Source: Bacillota bacterium
GTDB lineage: Bacteria; Bacillota; Clostridia; Lachnospirales; Lachnospiraceae
Reading direction: 5' to 3'
Assembly: GCA_023414355.1 (NCBI GenBank)
Contig: JAEZOB010000027.1
Location: forward strand, 66,758-130,757
Length of the DNA: 64,000 bases
Shown: positions 25,631 to 33,615 of the stretch, one piece after another
How the letters are laid out: each line of letters opens with the position of its first letter
Numbering within the stretch: the stretch's first letter is position 1
Position numbers and translations under genes: made by a program
The notes under the pieces: model-generated
Seen by the model: the letters and a program-made list of their open reading frames with translations, nothing else
Told to the model about the DNA's origin: nothing
Database searches by the model: none

Positions 25631-27253
25631 CTAGCTTTCTTTCAGAATATCTTCCAGGTTTTTGCTCTCCTCAAATTCAGGATCTATAGCAAGTGATTTA
25701 TGAACATATTCCAAGGATTTCTCAAACTCCTGCAGGTTGTAATAACATAATGCAACTTCATAATTGATTGCTGCATCCTCACCATAGAATTCTAAGGATG
25801 CCTGATATAGCCTGATCGCATCTTCATCCCGTCCAAAATAAGCGAGCAAGGAGGCCAGACAGGAGGCTAAGTCGCCTTCTTCCCCGATGGGGAAAAAGTG
25901 CTCCCAGATCTGATCAATAATACAAAGCAACTCCTCCTTCGGAAAATCCTCTTCCTCAGCTATTCTCTCAAGCAGAGTATTATATAATTCTATAAAGGTT
26001 CTTGCATCCCATATGGTATACCTAAGGAAGGTCAGCAGCTCTTTTGTGGTGAGAGACTGATTCTTAGGTACAACCGCCTTTTTTAGCACATAGAAATCAT
26101 CCGGTCCGATCCCTTCTATAATTTCATGATATGCCATGGAAGCTTCGATAAAAGCATGGGAACGCCGGCTAAGTAAGAACATAGACATGGTAACATTCTC
26201 ATGATCATAGAGACTGTGGATTGCTTTCCCGCCGAGATTCTCAAAGAATAGCTCCATGGCATGAAAATTAACAGTCAAGGAAATGGAGCCATGCTTTGAC
26301 AGGAAGGGGTGATAGTTCTTATCCATGGAATTGACAGTACTATAACCTTTATCCGTCGAAATCAGGAGAAGATCATCCCGGAATAGTCCGATTAACCTTT
26401 GAAGGCATCTTAACGCGACAATTGGTATGGAAAAGGCGGTATTCTCCAGGCATCCCTGATAATACTTAAGGATATCATTGATATTGCCTTCCTCATAGTA
26501 AGAGCTTCCTTGGATTAGCCGATCAGTATAGTCATAGTCAATACCGGACAGAATGGAATGATCCTTCGGATCAACTTGTTCATTCTGCTTGGAAATGGTG
26601 ACAAGACCTTCAAAGAGTTCTCCCTCCTTCACATAGAAGGAGTCCTGAGGAAGACTGTCGAAGGTATAGTTTGCGAATAGGATTAACGGATTTTTAAGCC
26701 TGTCCCTGCCTAAGACCTCACCATTAAAGCGTAACTGTAATTCCTCATCGGTGGTCATATCGAAGGTCGCACAGTCCAGTATACCACTTTCAAAATAGGG
26801 CTTTAGAAAGTTATGATTGAGCCAGTAGGCGACATTTCTTTCGGCAAGATCCGTTATGATATATTTGAACTTAAGATCCTTCAGGGAAGAATGCTCAAGG
26901 AGATGCAGGAAGCGTTTCAGAAAGGTATAGGTAAAACGCCCGACTCCGGCTGCAAGCTCCATAATATAAATCGTCGTATTTCGATCAAAGTTCTGATCGG
27001 AGACAAGATCTCTGCAATAGCCGAACACAGTCTTGGCATAGAGATTCGCGATATAGGGATTTGTAGTAATATATTGAGGAACGATGCCCTTAATCCATGC
27101 TTCCGGTCCCTGGTTTGCGTAGAAATCGGCTTGTAATTTCCATACCATAGACTTTGATAATGGCTGATCTACTTCCAGAATGGCACCGGAGACAGCTGAG
27201 TCCTCTTGTATAGCAGTATGCTTTCTATGGTGTTCCTTCCCTATTCTTGCCAC
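25631..27253 (-). CDS. MidA-like SAM methyltransferase with C-terminal TPR repeats
   Basis: A 540-residue cytoplasmic protein. The N-terminal part has an SAM-binding motif (IMELAAGVGRFTYTFLKRF) and a later NPLILFANYTFDSLPQDSF block like the N-E-V-x-D-A-L-P region of MidA/NDUFAF7 arginine methyltransferases. The C-terminal ~110 residues contain about three TPR-like helices (EDAIRLYQASLEFYGEDAAI, ALCYYNLQEFEKSLEYVHKS). The start is GTG with AGGAGG seven bases upstream. The TPRs suggest that it binds and modifies a protein partner, but the partner is unknown and nothing in the neighbourhood names it. The MidA relation is by remembered motifs and should be tested by profile. Confidence 0.7.
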   Translation of the reverse strand: MARIGKEHHRKHTAIQEDSAVSGAILEVDQPLSKSMVWKLQADFYANQGPEAWIKGIVPQYITTNPYIANLYAKTVFGYCRDLVSDQNFDRNTTIYIMELAAGVGRFTYTFLKRFLHLLEHSSLKDLKFKYIITDLAERNVAYWLNHNFLKPYFESGILDCATFDMTTDEELQLRFNGEVLGRDRLKNPLILFANYTFDSLPQDSFYVKEGELFEGLVTISKQNEQVDPKDHSILSGIDYDYTDRLIQGSSYYEEGNINDILKYYQGCLENTAFSIPIVALRCLQRLIGLFRDDLLLISTDKGYSTVNSMDKNYHPFLSKHGSISLTVNFHAMELFFENLGGKAIHSLYDHENVTMSMFLLSRRSHAFIEASMAYHEIIEGIGPDDFYVLKKAVVPKNQSLTTKELLTFLRYTIWDARTFIELYNTLLERIAEEEDFPKEELLCIIDQIWEHFFPIGEEGDLASCLASLLAYFGRDEDAIRLYQASLEFYGEDAAINYEVALCYYNLQEFEKSLEYVHKSLAIDPEFEESKNLEDILKES

Positions 27254-27289
27254 AAGTATTCCTCCTAAAAATACATAATCGTTAATTTG

Positions 27290-27436
27290 TTGTAACTATT
27301 CAGAGCAGCAGAAATTTTTATAAAACATACCGTGAAAGTTTACTTTCTAAGGACTGTTTTATAAATACTTCTACTGGATGTATCCACTCAGCTCGAAAAT
27401 CCGCAGGATTTTCGAGCCTGTCCTGAATAGTTACAA
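27290..27436. mobile_element. 147-bp inverted-repeat element (MITE-like candidate)
   Basis: Perfect 14-bp terminal inverted repeats TTGTAACTATTCAG / CTGAATAGTTACAA bound a 147-bp non-coding segment. It contains an internal 12-bp hairpin GCTCGAAAATCC-gca-GGATTTTCGAGC (27391-27417). No clear target-site duplication is visible. It fills the gap between the ABC-F gene's stop and the methyltransferase start, so it could alternatively be an mRNA 3' structure. Confidence 0.5.
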
Positions 27437-27441
27437 TTGAT

Positions 27442-29181
27442 CTAAAGTAATTTGATCAAATCTTCTAATTCCTCCGAAAGCTCCCTCGCAAGAGTGATAT
27501 TGGATTCTTTTAAAGCAACAGCGATTTTTGTCTCGACTGTCTTTTTCTTTTGCTCGATTTCCAGATAATCCTTTCCGAAATGGTCCTCATAAATCATCTT
27601 CCGGAATTTGCGGATACTCATTTTTCTTACTGCCTTATTCTCTATCAATAAGACATAATCCACACAGTTTACGATGGAGTAAAAATCATGGGAAACCATT
27701 AATACGGATCCGTTATATTCGCTAATTGCTTTTTCAAGTGCCAATTGAGAATAAGTGTCAAGATGGCTGGTCGGTTCGTCGAGAAGCAGCAGGTTTGCAT
27801 TCAGAGAAGCAAGCTTGGCAATCTGAAGCAGATTTTTCTCGCCTCCGGACAGAGAACCGATCTTCTGAGTAAGATATTCTTCTCCAAAGCCATACGTTAA
27901 CAGATGTGCTGCAACCGCCTGATTTGTTGGAAATCCGGCATCCAGGAACTCGCGAAGTATTGTATTGGACTCATTCAGTATTTCATTATTATTCTGTGAT
28001 AAATAAGCAACCTTGACAGCTTCATTGATCTGAATGGCGTCATGAGCATTGTGATAAATATCCCGTAGCAAGGTGGTTTTTCCGGTACCGTTGGGACCAA
28101 TGAACGCCACTTTATCATGCGAGTTTATCTCGAAGCTGACTTGTTCCAGAAGAATGTCATCAAAAGAGACACTGTAATCCTTAAGGGTTAGAATAATAGC
28201 ATCTTCGAACTCAGGTTCGCAAGTCAACCGAATCTCCGGTTGCTTGATATCTACAAAGGGGGCCTTAATCTGGCGTGCTTCCAACCGTTCCTTGATTTTG
28301 ATTCTGGCTTTTAAGGATTTTCCTCTGGAGGCCTCGGTAAAGACACTGGCATCGGCTCTTAGCTTGTTAATTAGCTTCTCATTTCTCTCAAGCTCCTCCG
28401 CATCTGCGATCGCAAGCTCCTGTAGCTCAATCTTCTTAAGAAGTAAGGAAAAGTTATAATCGATATAGTTCCCTTCGAATTCTTGAAGCTCCATATTCTC
28501 AAGATGAAGTATTTTATCAAAGCAATGATTGAGTAGAAAGCGGCTGTGCGTAATTACAAGCATTGTACCCTTGTGAGAATTAATCAGGTTCTTCAGGGAA
28601 TTCAGGTTCTCGAAATCCAGAAATACATCGGGCTCATCCATAATCATGAGATCCGGACTGTGCAGCAGCTCCTTAATTACCTGAATGATTTTGAATTCGC
28701 CGCCGCTCAGTTTGGATACCAAAAGCTTTTCATGCCTGTCTAAGTTCGCCAAATTCAGTTTCCTCTTAATGTTTTGTTCGAAATCGTCCCCGCCAATTGC
28801 GATATATGCATCTAAAACGGTCTGATATCTTTCCATTAAAGCATCCATATCGGTTGAAGTCTCCATCTCAACATAGATAGAGTCTAGCTCACTTTGAAGC
28901 TGAATAAAGTCACTCGCAATATATTCAAAAACCGTCATTTCACGAGCTTCTTCGAGCTTTGAGAACTGACTTACATATCCAATCCGGCAGCCCGGGTCTA
29001 TATTTATCGTTCCATCGTATAAGTATCGTTCCGGATCTGCGATCATCTCCAAAAGGGTACTTTTGCCACTGCCGCTGGTTCCAATAAAAGCACAATGCTG
29101 CCCATCTTTAAGGGTAAAGGAAATATTATGAAACAGATCCTTCTGTGGAAAGGAAAAGGATAATTGGTCAACTTTTATCAT
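27442..29181 (-). CDS. ABC-F family ATPase
   Basis: A 579-residue soluble protein with two ABC domains and no membrane segment, as in ABC-F translation factors and ribosome-protection proteins. Walker A motifs are GTSGSGKST (about residue 34) and GPNGTGKTT (about 370); signatures are KLSGGEFK and SLSGGEKN; Walker B-type segments read MIMDEPDVFLDF and LLLDEPTSHLD. The inter-domain linker (about 240-310) is charged and helical. In the first domain the usual DEPTNHLD is changed to DEPDVFLD, and the linker is short, which is unlike housekeeping EttA/Uup types. A role in antibiotic resistance or ribosome rescue is possible but unproven. Confidence 0.85.
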   Translation of the reverse strand: MIKVDQLSFSFPQKDLFHNISFTLKDGQHCAFIGTSGSGKSTLLEMIADPERYLYDGTINIDPGCRIGYVSQFSKLEEAREMTVFEYIASDFIQLQSELDSIYVEMETSTDMDALMERYQTVLDAYIAIGGDDFEQNIKRKLNLANLDRHEKLLVSKLSGGEFKIIQVIKELLHSPDLMIMDEPDVFLDFENLNSLKNLINSHKGTMLVITHSRFLLNHCFDKILHLENMELQEFEGNYIDYNFSLLLKKIELQELAIADAEELERNEKLINKLRADASVFTEASRGKSLKARIKIKERLEARQIKAPFVDIKQPEIRLTCEPEFEDAIILTLKDYSVSFDDILLEQVSFEINSHDKVAFIGPNGTGKTTLLRDIYHNAHDAIQINEAVKVAYLSQNNNEILNESNTILREFLDAGFPTNQAVAAHLLTYGFGEEYLTQKIGSLSGGEKNLLQIAKLASLNANLLLLDEPTSHLDTYSQLALEKAISEYNGSVLMVSHDFYSIVNCVDYVLLIENKAVRKMSIRKFRKMIYEDHFGKDYLEIEQKKKTVETKIAVALKESNITLARELSEELEDLIKLL

Positions 29182-29242
29182 AGGGCTACCTTTCTTTATC
29201 TATAAAAAATATACGCTTGGTTACAGTATGATAAATAGAGCA

Positions 29243-30469
29243 TTACCTCACGGCATACTTTTGTACCAGCTTAATCAGCAGCTCAACGCACTGATCCATA
29301 GCCTGAATACAGGCAAATTCCGTCTTTCCATGATGATTATGGCTGCCGGTTCCAAGGTTCGGACAGGGCAGACCCATAAAGGACAGTCTTGAACCGTCGG
29401 TGCCTCCGCGGACAGGTCTGCTGAGCGGTGTACCGCCCAACTCCCTGATTGCCTCGTAAGCAGACTCAATCAGATGCCAGTGCGGTTTGATCTTTTCAGC
29501 CATGTTGTAATAAGAATCCTTGATCTCTACCCGGACGGTATCCTGACCATATTTATCATTTAATTTGGCAGCAGCTGCATTCATAACCGCTTTTTTCTCA
29601 GTTAGCTTGATAAGATCGTGATCCCGCAGGATGTAATGCATTTTTGCAGTATCTACGATACCCTCCAGGCGGTCCAAATGATAGAAGCCCTCATAGTTTT
29701 CAGTATATTCCGGACGTTCCTTCTCGGGTAGGAGATCATGGTATTCCATCGCCAGCAGAGAAGCATTCACAAGCTTGTCCTTGGCATCTCCAGTATGGAT
29801 GCTGACTCCTTGAAGAAATACATCTGCGGCAGCAGCATTAAAGGTTTCAAACTCCACTTCATTATAGGCGGCGCCATCCACGGTGTAAGCATAATCCGCA
29901 CCGAAGCGCTTCACATCGAAGAGATCTGCACCCTTACCGATCTCTTCGTCCGGAGTAAAGCCGATTTTAATCGTGCCGTGTTTGATCTCCGGATGCTGAT
30001 ATAAGGTCTCAGCCATAGTAAGGATTTCGGCGATACCGGCTTTGTCATCAGCGCCAAGTAGGGTGGTTCCGTCGGTAACTAATAAATCCTTCCCGATATA
30101 ATTCTTCATAAAATCAAATTCCGCCGGGTTAAGCTTCACATTTTTTTCTGCATTCAGAAGGAGTTCTGAGCCATCATAATTCTCAATCACCTTTGTCTTA
30201 ATACCGGAAAAGGGCACGTGGTTTACGACGTCCATATGTGCAATAAATCCAATCACCGACCCTGACCAGTTCTCTATATTAGCTTCAATCGTACCAAAGA
30301 TATATCCGTTCTCATCCATAACTGCGTCAGCGACGCCAAGGCTTTTCATCTCTTCCACCAAGGCTTTTCCAAAGACCAGCTGCTCAGGAGTGCTGGGTTG
30401 TGTGCTGCTCATTTCATCTGAGCCGGTTTCAAATTTGGTATAATTGATTAATCGCTCATAAGCTCTCAT
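29243..30469 (-). CDS. pepT: Peptidase T (tripeptide aminopeptidase)
   Basis: A 408-residue dizinc aminopeptidase of family M20B that removes N-terminal residues from tripeptides in the cytoplasm. Motifs: IGFIAHMDVVNHVPFSG (first metal His and Asp), TLLGADDKAGIAEIL (bridging Asp), IGFTPDEEIGKGAD (catalytic Glu pair), and the late PVRGGTDGSRLSFMGLPCPNLGTGSHNHHG. Length is normal for PepT. The ATG at 30469 has GGAGGTAATT upstream; the frame extends 19 codons further without a site. A GC-rich hairpin (30485-30500) lies just before the ribosome binding site, and a 58-codon ORF overlaps the start by 14 nt, so translation may be coupled. Confidence 0.95.
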   Translation of the reverse strand: MRAYERLINYTKFETGSDEMSSTQPSTPEQLVFGKALVEEMKSLGVADAVMDENGYIFGTIEANIENWSGSVIGFIAHMDVVNHVPFSGIKTKVIENYDGSELLLNAEKNVKLNPAEFDFMKNYIGKDLLVTDGTTLLGADDKAGIAEILTMAETLYQHPEIKHGTIKIGFTPDEEIGKGADLFDVKRFGADYAYTVDGAAYNEVEFETFNAAAADVFLQGVSIHTGDAKDKLVNASLLAMEYHDLLPEKERPEYTENYEGFYHLDRLEGIVDTAKMHYILRDHDLIKLTEKKAVMNAAAAKLNDKYGQDTVRVEIKDSYYNMAEKIKPHWHLIESAYEAIRELGGTPLSRPVRGGTDGSRLSFMGLPCPNLGTGSHNHHGKTEFACIQAMDQCVELLIKLVQKYAVR

Positions 30470-30632
30470 AATTACCTCCATTCCGCCGCCATACGGCGGC
30501 ACTAACAATACCTGAAAGAAGTTCAAAATGAAATTCCATAACGAATTCTTGAATCCGTTTGATTTCTATTTTGGAGTTCTTTCTAGTGCGAATATAATTC
30601 CATTCGCATTGTGAAAGAGATTTTTCTTTCAC
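30456..30632 (-). CDS. 58-residue small ORF overlapping pepT start
   Basis: A GTG at 30632 is preceded by a perfect AAGGAGGT six bases upstream. The frame runs 58 codons and stops 14 nt inside pepT. The product is basic in the middle (IRTRKNSKIEIKRIQEF) with a hydrophobic patch (FELLSGIVSAAVW) near the end; no family is recognised. The stop/start overlap and the pepT hairpin suggest translational coupling or a regulatory leader ORF. It could also be a real small protein. Only conservation between relatives would decide. Confidence 0.5.
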   Translation of the reverse strand: MKEKSLSQCEWNYIRTRKNSKIEIKRIQEFVMEFHFELLSGIVSAAVWRRNGGNYESL

Positions 30633-30791
30633 TCTTTGACCTCCTTTTTAATCACTATCCTATATTATTCCACAAATGCTCGATAAAATCTAGACCTAAT
30701 AAGAAAAGCCGATCTGTCTGATTTATTAGCATCAAACTGTATTGATGAAACGGATGCAACTTGATTGTGTTGGAAAGTAATAGAAAATTGA

Positions 30792-30820
30792 TTGAGGATA
30801 AATCTTAATTATGCTATAAT
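30792..30820 (+). promoter_or_regulatory. Promoter of the ArsR-type regulator
   Basis: TTGAGG (30792-30797) and TATAAT (30815-30820) are 17 bp apart with an extended TG before the -10. The predicted start is about 30827, giving a very short leader before the ribosome binding site. No copy of the 12-bp boxes seen at 31979-32042 was found here. Confidence 0.65.
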
Positions 30821-30852
30821 AATACAAGTTTGTGGAGAAAGGTGGCTCTATT

Positions 30853-31776
30853 ATGGCAAAACTGTTAAACCTTGATATAGATAATGCGGATGCAATCTAT
30901 GATGTGGGTAAAGCGTTGTCGTCTCCAATCAGGATTGAGATACTAAAGCTGTTATATGATGAAAGTTTAATTATCGGGGAAATAGCGAAGAAGCTTAGTA
31001 TCCCTGCCTCAAGTGCTGCCATGCATCTTAAAATATTAGAGAAGGCAAACCTGATTCGCATGGAAGAGCAGCCGGGGACGAGAGGATCCACCAAGCTGTG
31101 TAATAGAAAATCGGATTATATCAATATTCGTTTGGTGAATACCAATTCAGAAATTCAAAAAAATACAAGTATAGAAATGCCGGTCGGTGCCTATACGGAT
31201 TGTCACGTGTTGCCCACCTGCGGTCTTGTGAATGAGGACGGTATCATAGGAGCTGAGGATAATGAGGGAATGTTTTATCATCCGGAACGTATTAAGGCAA
31301 AGCTTCTCTGGACCTCGGGAGGATATGTGGAATATCGCTTTGCTAATATACTTCCTAAGAAAAGTGAACCGAAAAGACTTAAACTCAGCATGGAACTCTG
31401 CTCGGAGGCTCCGAATTATCGTGAGGATTGGAAATCTGATATCACCGTATGGTTCAATGGAGTAGATTGCGGTACCTGGACCAGCCCGGGCGACTATGGA
31501 GCCAGAAGGGGAAGACTCAACCCTGAATTTTGGGCAACCAGGGGAACCACGCAGTATGGGATTCTTACAACCTGGGAAGTGGTCGAAGACGGAACCTACA
31601 TTAACGGGATTAAGGTTCTGGAGATCGGCATCCACGATTTGAAGATCATGGACAATCATTTTATTGATGTCAGAATCGGGAATAAAGAGGATGCACAATA
31701 TATCGGAGGTTTCAATTTGTTTGGGAAAGGATTTGGAGACTTTGATCAGGATATTATTTTGAGTATGGAGTATTGA
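30853..31776 (+). CDS. ArsR-type HTH regulator with large C-terminal sensor-like domain
   Basis: A 307-residue protein. The first ~85 residues are an ArsR winged helix (ALSSPIRIEILKLLYDESLIIGEIAKKLSIPASSAAMHLKILEKANLI). The remaining ~220 residues are unlike the short ArsR metal sensors: they are beta-rich, with repeated aromatic strands (WFNGVDCGTWTSPGDYG, NLFGKGFGDFDQDIILSMEY) reminiscent of carbohydrate-binding sandwiches. It lies directly upstream of, and codirectional with, a sugar transporter-GH2 operon and is its likely regulator, with the C-terminal part as sugar sensor. GAAAGGTGG precedes the ATG at 30853. Metal-ligand cysteines typical of ArsR/SmtB are not evident. The sensor-fold assignment is inference. 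Confidence 0.75.
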   Translation: MAKLLNLDIDNADAIYDVGKALSSPIRIEILKLLYDESLIIGEIAKKLSIPASSAAMHLKILEKANLIRMEEQPGTRGSTKLCNRKSDYINIRLVNTNSEIQKNTSIEMPVGAYTDCHVLPTCGLVNEDGIIGAEDNEGMFYHPERIKAKLLWTSGGYVEYRFANILPKKSEPKRLKLSMELCSEAPNYREDWKSDITVWFNGVDCGTWTSPGDYGARRGRLNPEFWATRGTTQYGILTTWEVVEDGTYINGIKVLEIGIHDLKIMDNHFIDVRIGNKEDAQYIGGFNLFGKGFGDFDQDIILSMEY

Positions 31777-31806
31777 TGCAGCAAGATTAGATAGATTGAT
31801 TTTAGT

Positions 31807-31850
31807 GACCTCTTTGGTTGGAGGAAGAATCCGATCAGAGGGGTTTTTTG
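31807..31850 (+). terminator. Intrinsic terminator after the ArsR-type regulator
   Basis: CCTCT (31809) and AGAGG (31837) can close a short stem followed by six T. It separates the regulator from the downstream operon. Confidence 0.55.
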
Positions 31851-31926
31851 TTTGCCAATAGAACAGAAATATTGTTTAAATGTAATAATACCCATGTAAA
31901 TATTAGCATAAAGTATTAAAATATGG

Positions 31927-31955
31927 TTGACAAAGTATCTAAATTATACTATATT
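31927..31955 (+). promoter_or_regulatory. Strong promoter of the sugar operon
   Basis: TTGACA (31927-31932), 17-bp spacer, TATATT (31950-31955). The predicted start is about 31962, leaving a leader of about 200 nt before the solute-binding-protein gene. Confidence 0.7.
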
Positions 31956-31978
31956 TGAGTTAAGGGAACAGAAAAATT

Positions 31979-32042
31979 GTTGAAATGAACGTTTGTTCCC
32001 AAAATAAATGATCATTTCAACAAAAATAGTGTTGAAATGATC
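31979..32042 (+). promoter_or_regulatory. Three copies of a 12-bp box in the sugar-operon leader
   Basis: GTTGAAATGAAC (31979-31990), the inverted copy GATCATTTCAAC (32010-32021) and GTTGAAATGATC (32031-32042) lie just downstream of the predicted start. The last two form a perfect 12-bp inverted repeat around 9 bp. They may be operators for the ArsR-type regulator acting as a roadblock, or an RNA hairpin. The remaining leader to 32159 shows only the ribosome binding site. Confidence 0.6.
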
Positions 32043-32159
32043 GAATGTTAGAGCCGGCAGTTACTAACATGTAATATCGTGAGGAGTTATTTTTATTGAG
32101 GTGAAGGGAAATGTATTGTTTCTTATGCCTAAAAACTAATAATGTAAGAGGAGAACAAG

Positions 32160-33518
32160 ATGAAAAAGAAATTGTTGGCAACAGTAATATCCTTGATGCT
32201 GGTATTAACATCTCTGGCTGGATGCGGAAAGTCTTCTACAGACAATGCAGCAGAACCCACAAATGCACCGGCGAGCGAAACACCCGCAGCAACAGAGGCA
32301 GCTCCGGCGGATGACAGCGCAGCGGTAGCAAAAGAACCCATTCGTATCGTAAATGGTAAAATCGAAATAGACGAGCAGCTGAAGGCTTATGCGAAAAATT
32401 ATCAGGAAAGAACCGGCCAAGAGGTTATCATTGAATCCCTCGGCGGCGGAACTGATATCAACGGAGCATTAAAGGGATATCTTGCAGTTGGTAATATGCC
32501 TGATATGTTTGTGTATGGCGGCGAAGGCGATTACCAGACCTGGAAGGATTACATGACAGACTTAAGCGGCGAACCTTGGGTTGCACAGACAGACTTTGGA
32601 TTTAAAGGTGAGGGCGGCAAGATTGTCGGTTTCCCTTATGCAGTAGAAGGCTACGGTATTACATATAATGCGGACATTCTTGCAAAAGCAGGAATTGATC
32701 CCAAAACACTGACAAACTTCAATGCTTATAAAGCTGCTTTTGAGAAGATCGACAGCATGAAGGCAGAGCTTGGCATTGATGCGGTATGCTCCGTAGCAGC
32801 TGAATCAGGTCAGATGTACTGGTCAACAGCAAATCATATTTTTGGATACTATTTATCTTTAGGCTTAGAGCGTGGAGATACAACTTATATAGACATGCTG
32901 AAGCAGGGCAAGGTTGATGAAGCCAGACTGGGTCAATTTGCAGACTTCGTCAGATTATTATTTGATTATTCAGATCCTACTGTATTGCTTTCAGGAACCT
33001 ATGATGATCAGTTAGCATTATGGGCACAGGGAAAAGCAGCGTTTATTACACAGGGCAACTGGATTGACCCCTCTCTTCCTGATTACAATGTAACCTTTGG
33101 ATGCGGACTTGCTCCCTTGGCCTTTCTGCAGGAGGACACCCCCGGTCTTCTTGCGGATTGCCCCTCCTGGTGGGCTATCTATAGCGAAGGGAAGCATATC
33201 GATGCTTGCAAGGCACTGTTAAATGACCTTGTTACTTCACCCGAAGGACAGAACACTCTGGTCAAGGAATGTGGTATGATTTCACCTTACAAGACCTGTA
33301 CTGTTGAACCGGAGACTCCTTTGGCATTAAGCCTAAAGGGTTTCGTAGATGCAGGTAATACCCACTCCTGGGAATGGGCTAAGATGCCTGAAGGTATCGC
33401 TGTCAACGCAACAGCAACCGTATTTGAACTGTATGCTCGCGGAGAACTGAGTAAGGATGAATTTGTTAAAATGTTAGGTACTGCTATCGCAGACTACGTA
33501 GCAGAGAATACAAAGTAG
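32160..33518 (+). CDS. Sugar ABC transporter solute-binding lipoprotein
   Basis: A 452-residue extracellular solute-binding protein of the family serving carbohydrate ABC importers. The N-terminus is a lipoprotein signal with lipobox LTSLAGC (Cys about residue 22), followed by a Thr/Ala/Pro-rich tether. The mature part shows typical segments: GNMPDMFVYGGEGDYQTWKD, VEGYGITYNADILAKAGID and WAQGKAAFITQGNW. AGGAGAACAAG precedes the start. A hairpin lies after it, as often found where binding protein is made in excess over permeases. Downstream are the two permeases; no ATPase gene is present, so a shared MsmK-type ATPase elsewhere is expected. The sugar is unknown, but the GH2 enzyme in the operon suggests a beta-linked saccharide. 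Confidence 0.92.
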   Translation: MKKKLLATVISLMLVLTSLAGCGKSSTDNAAEPTNAPASETPAATEAAPADDSAAVAKEPIRIVNGKIEIDEQLKAYAKNYQERTGQEVIIESLGGGTDINGALKGYLAVGNMPDMFVYGGEGDYQTWKDYMTDLSGEPWVAQTDFGFKGEGGKIVGFPYAVEGYGITYNADILAKAGIDPKTLTNFNAYKAAFEKIDSMKAELGIDAVCSVAAESGQMYWSTANHIFGYYLSLGLERGDTTYIDMLKQGKVDEARLGQFADFVRLLFDYSDPTVLLSGTYDDQLALWAQGKAAFITQGNWIDPSLPDYNVTFGCGLAPLAFLQEDTPGLLADCPSWWAIYSEGKHIDACKALLNDLVTSPEGQNTLVKECGMISPYKTCTVEPETPLALSLKGFVDAGNTHSWEWAKMPEGIAVNATATVFELYARGELSKDEFVKMLGTAIADYVAENTK

Positions 33519-33523
33519 TTAAC

Positions 33524-33564
33524 ACTGGGGCTGTTGCAAAATACCTGCAGCAGCCCCAGTTTTG
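33524..33564 (+). terminator. Hairpin between binding-protein and permease genes
   Basis: Arms ACTGGGGCTGTTGCA and TGCAGCAGCCCCAGT enclose about 10 bases and are followed by TTTT. Its position suggests partial termination or mRNA 3' protection that raises binding protein over permease. Confidence 0.75.
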
Positions 33565-33615
33565 ATAAGACCGGATGAAGAAGCACGAGATTGATTTATG
33601 AGAGGAGGAATAGGC

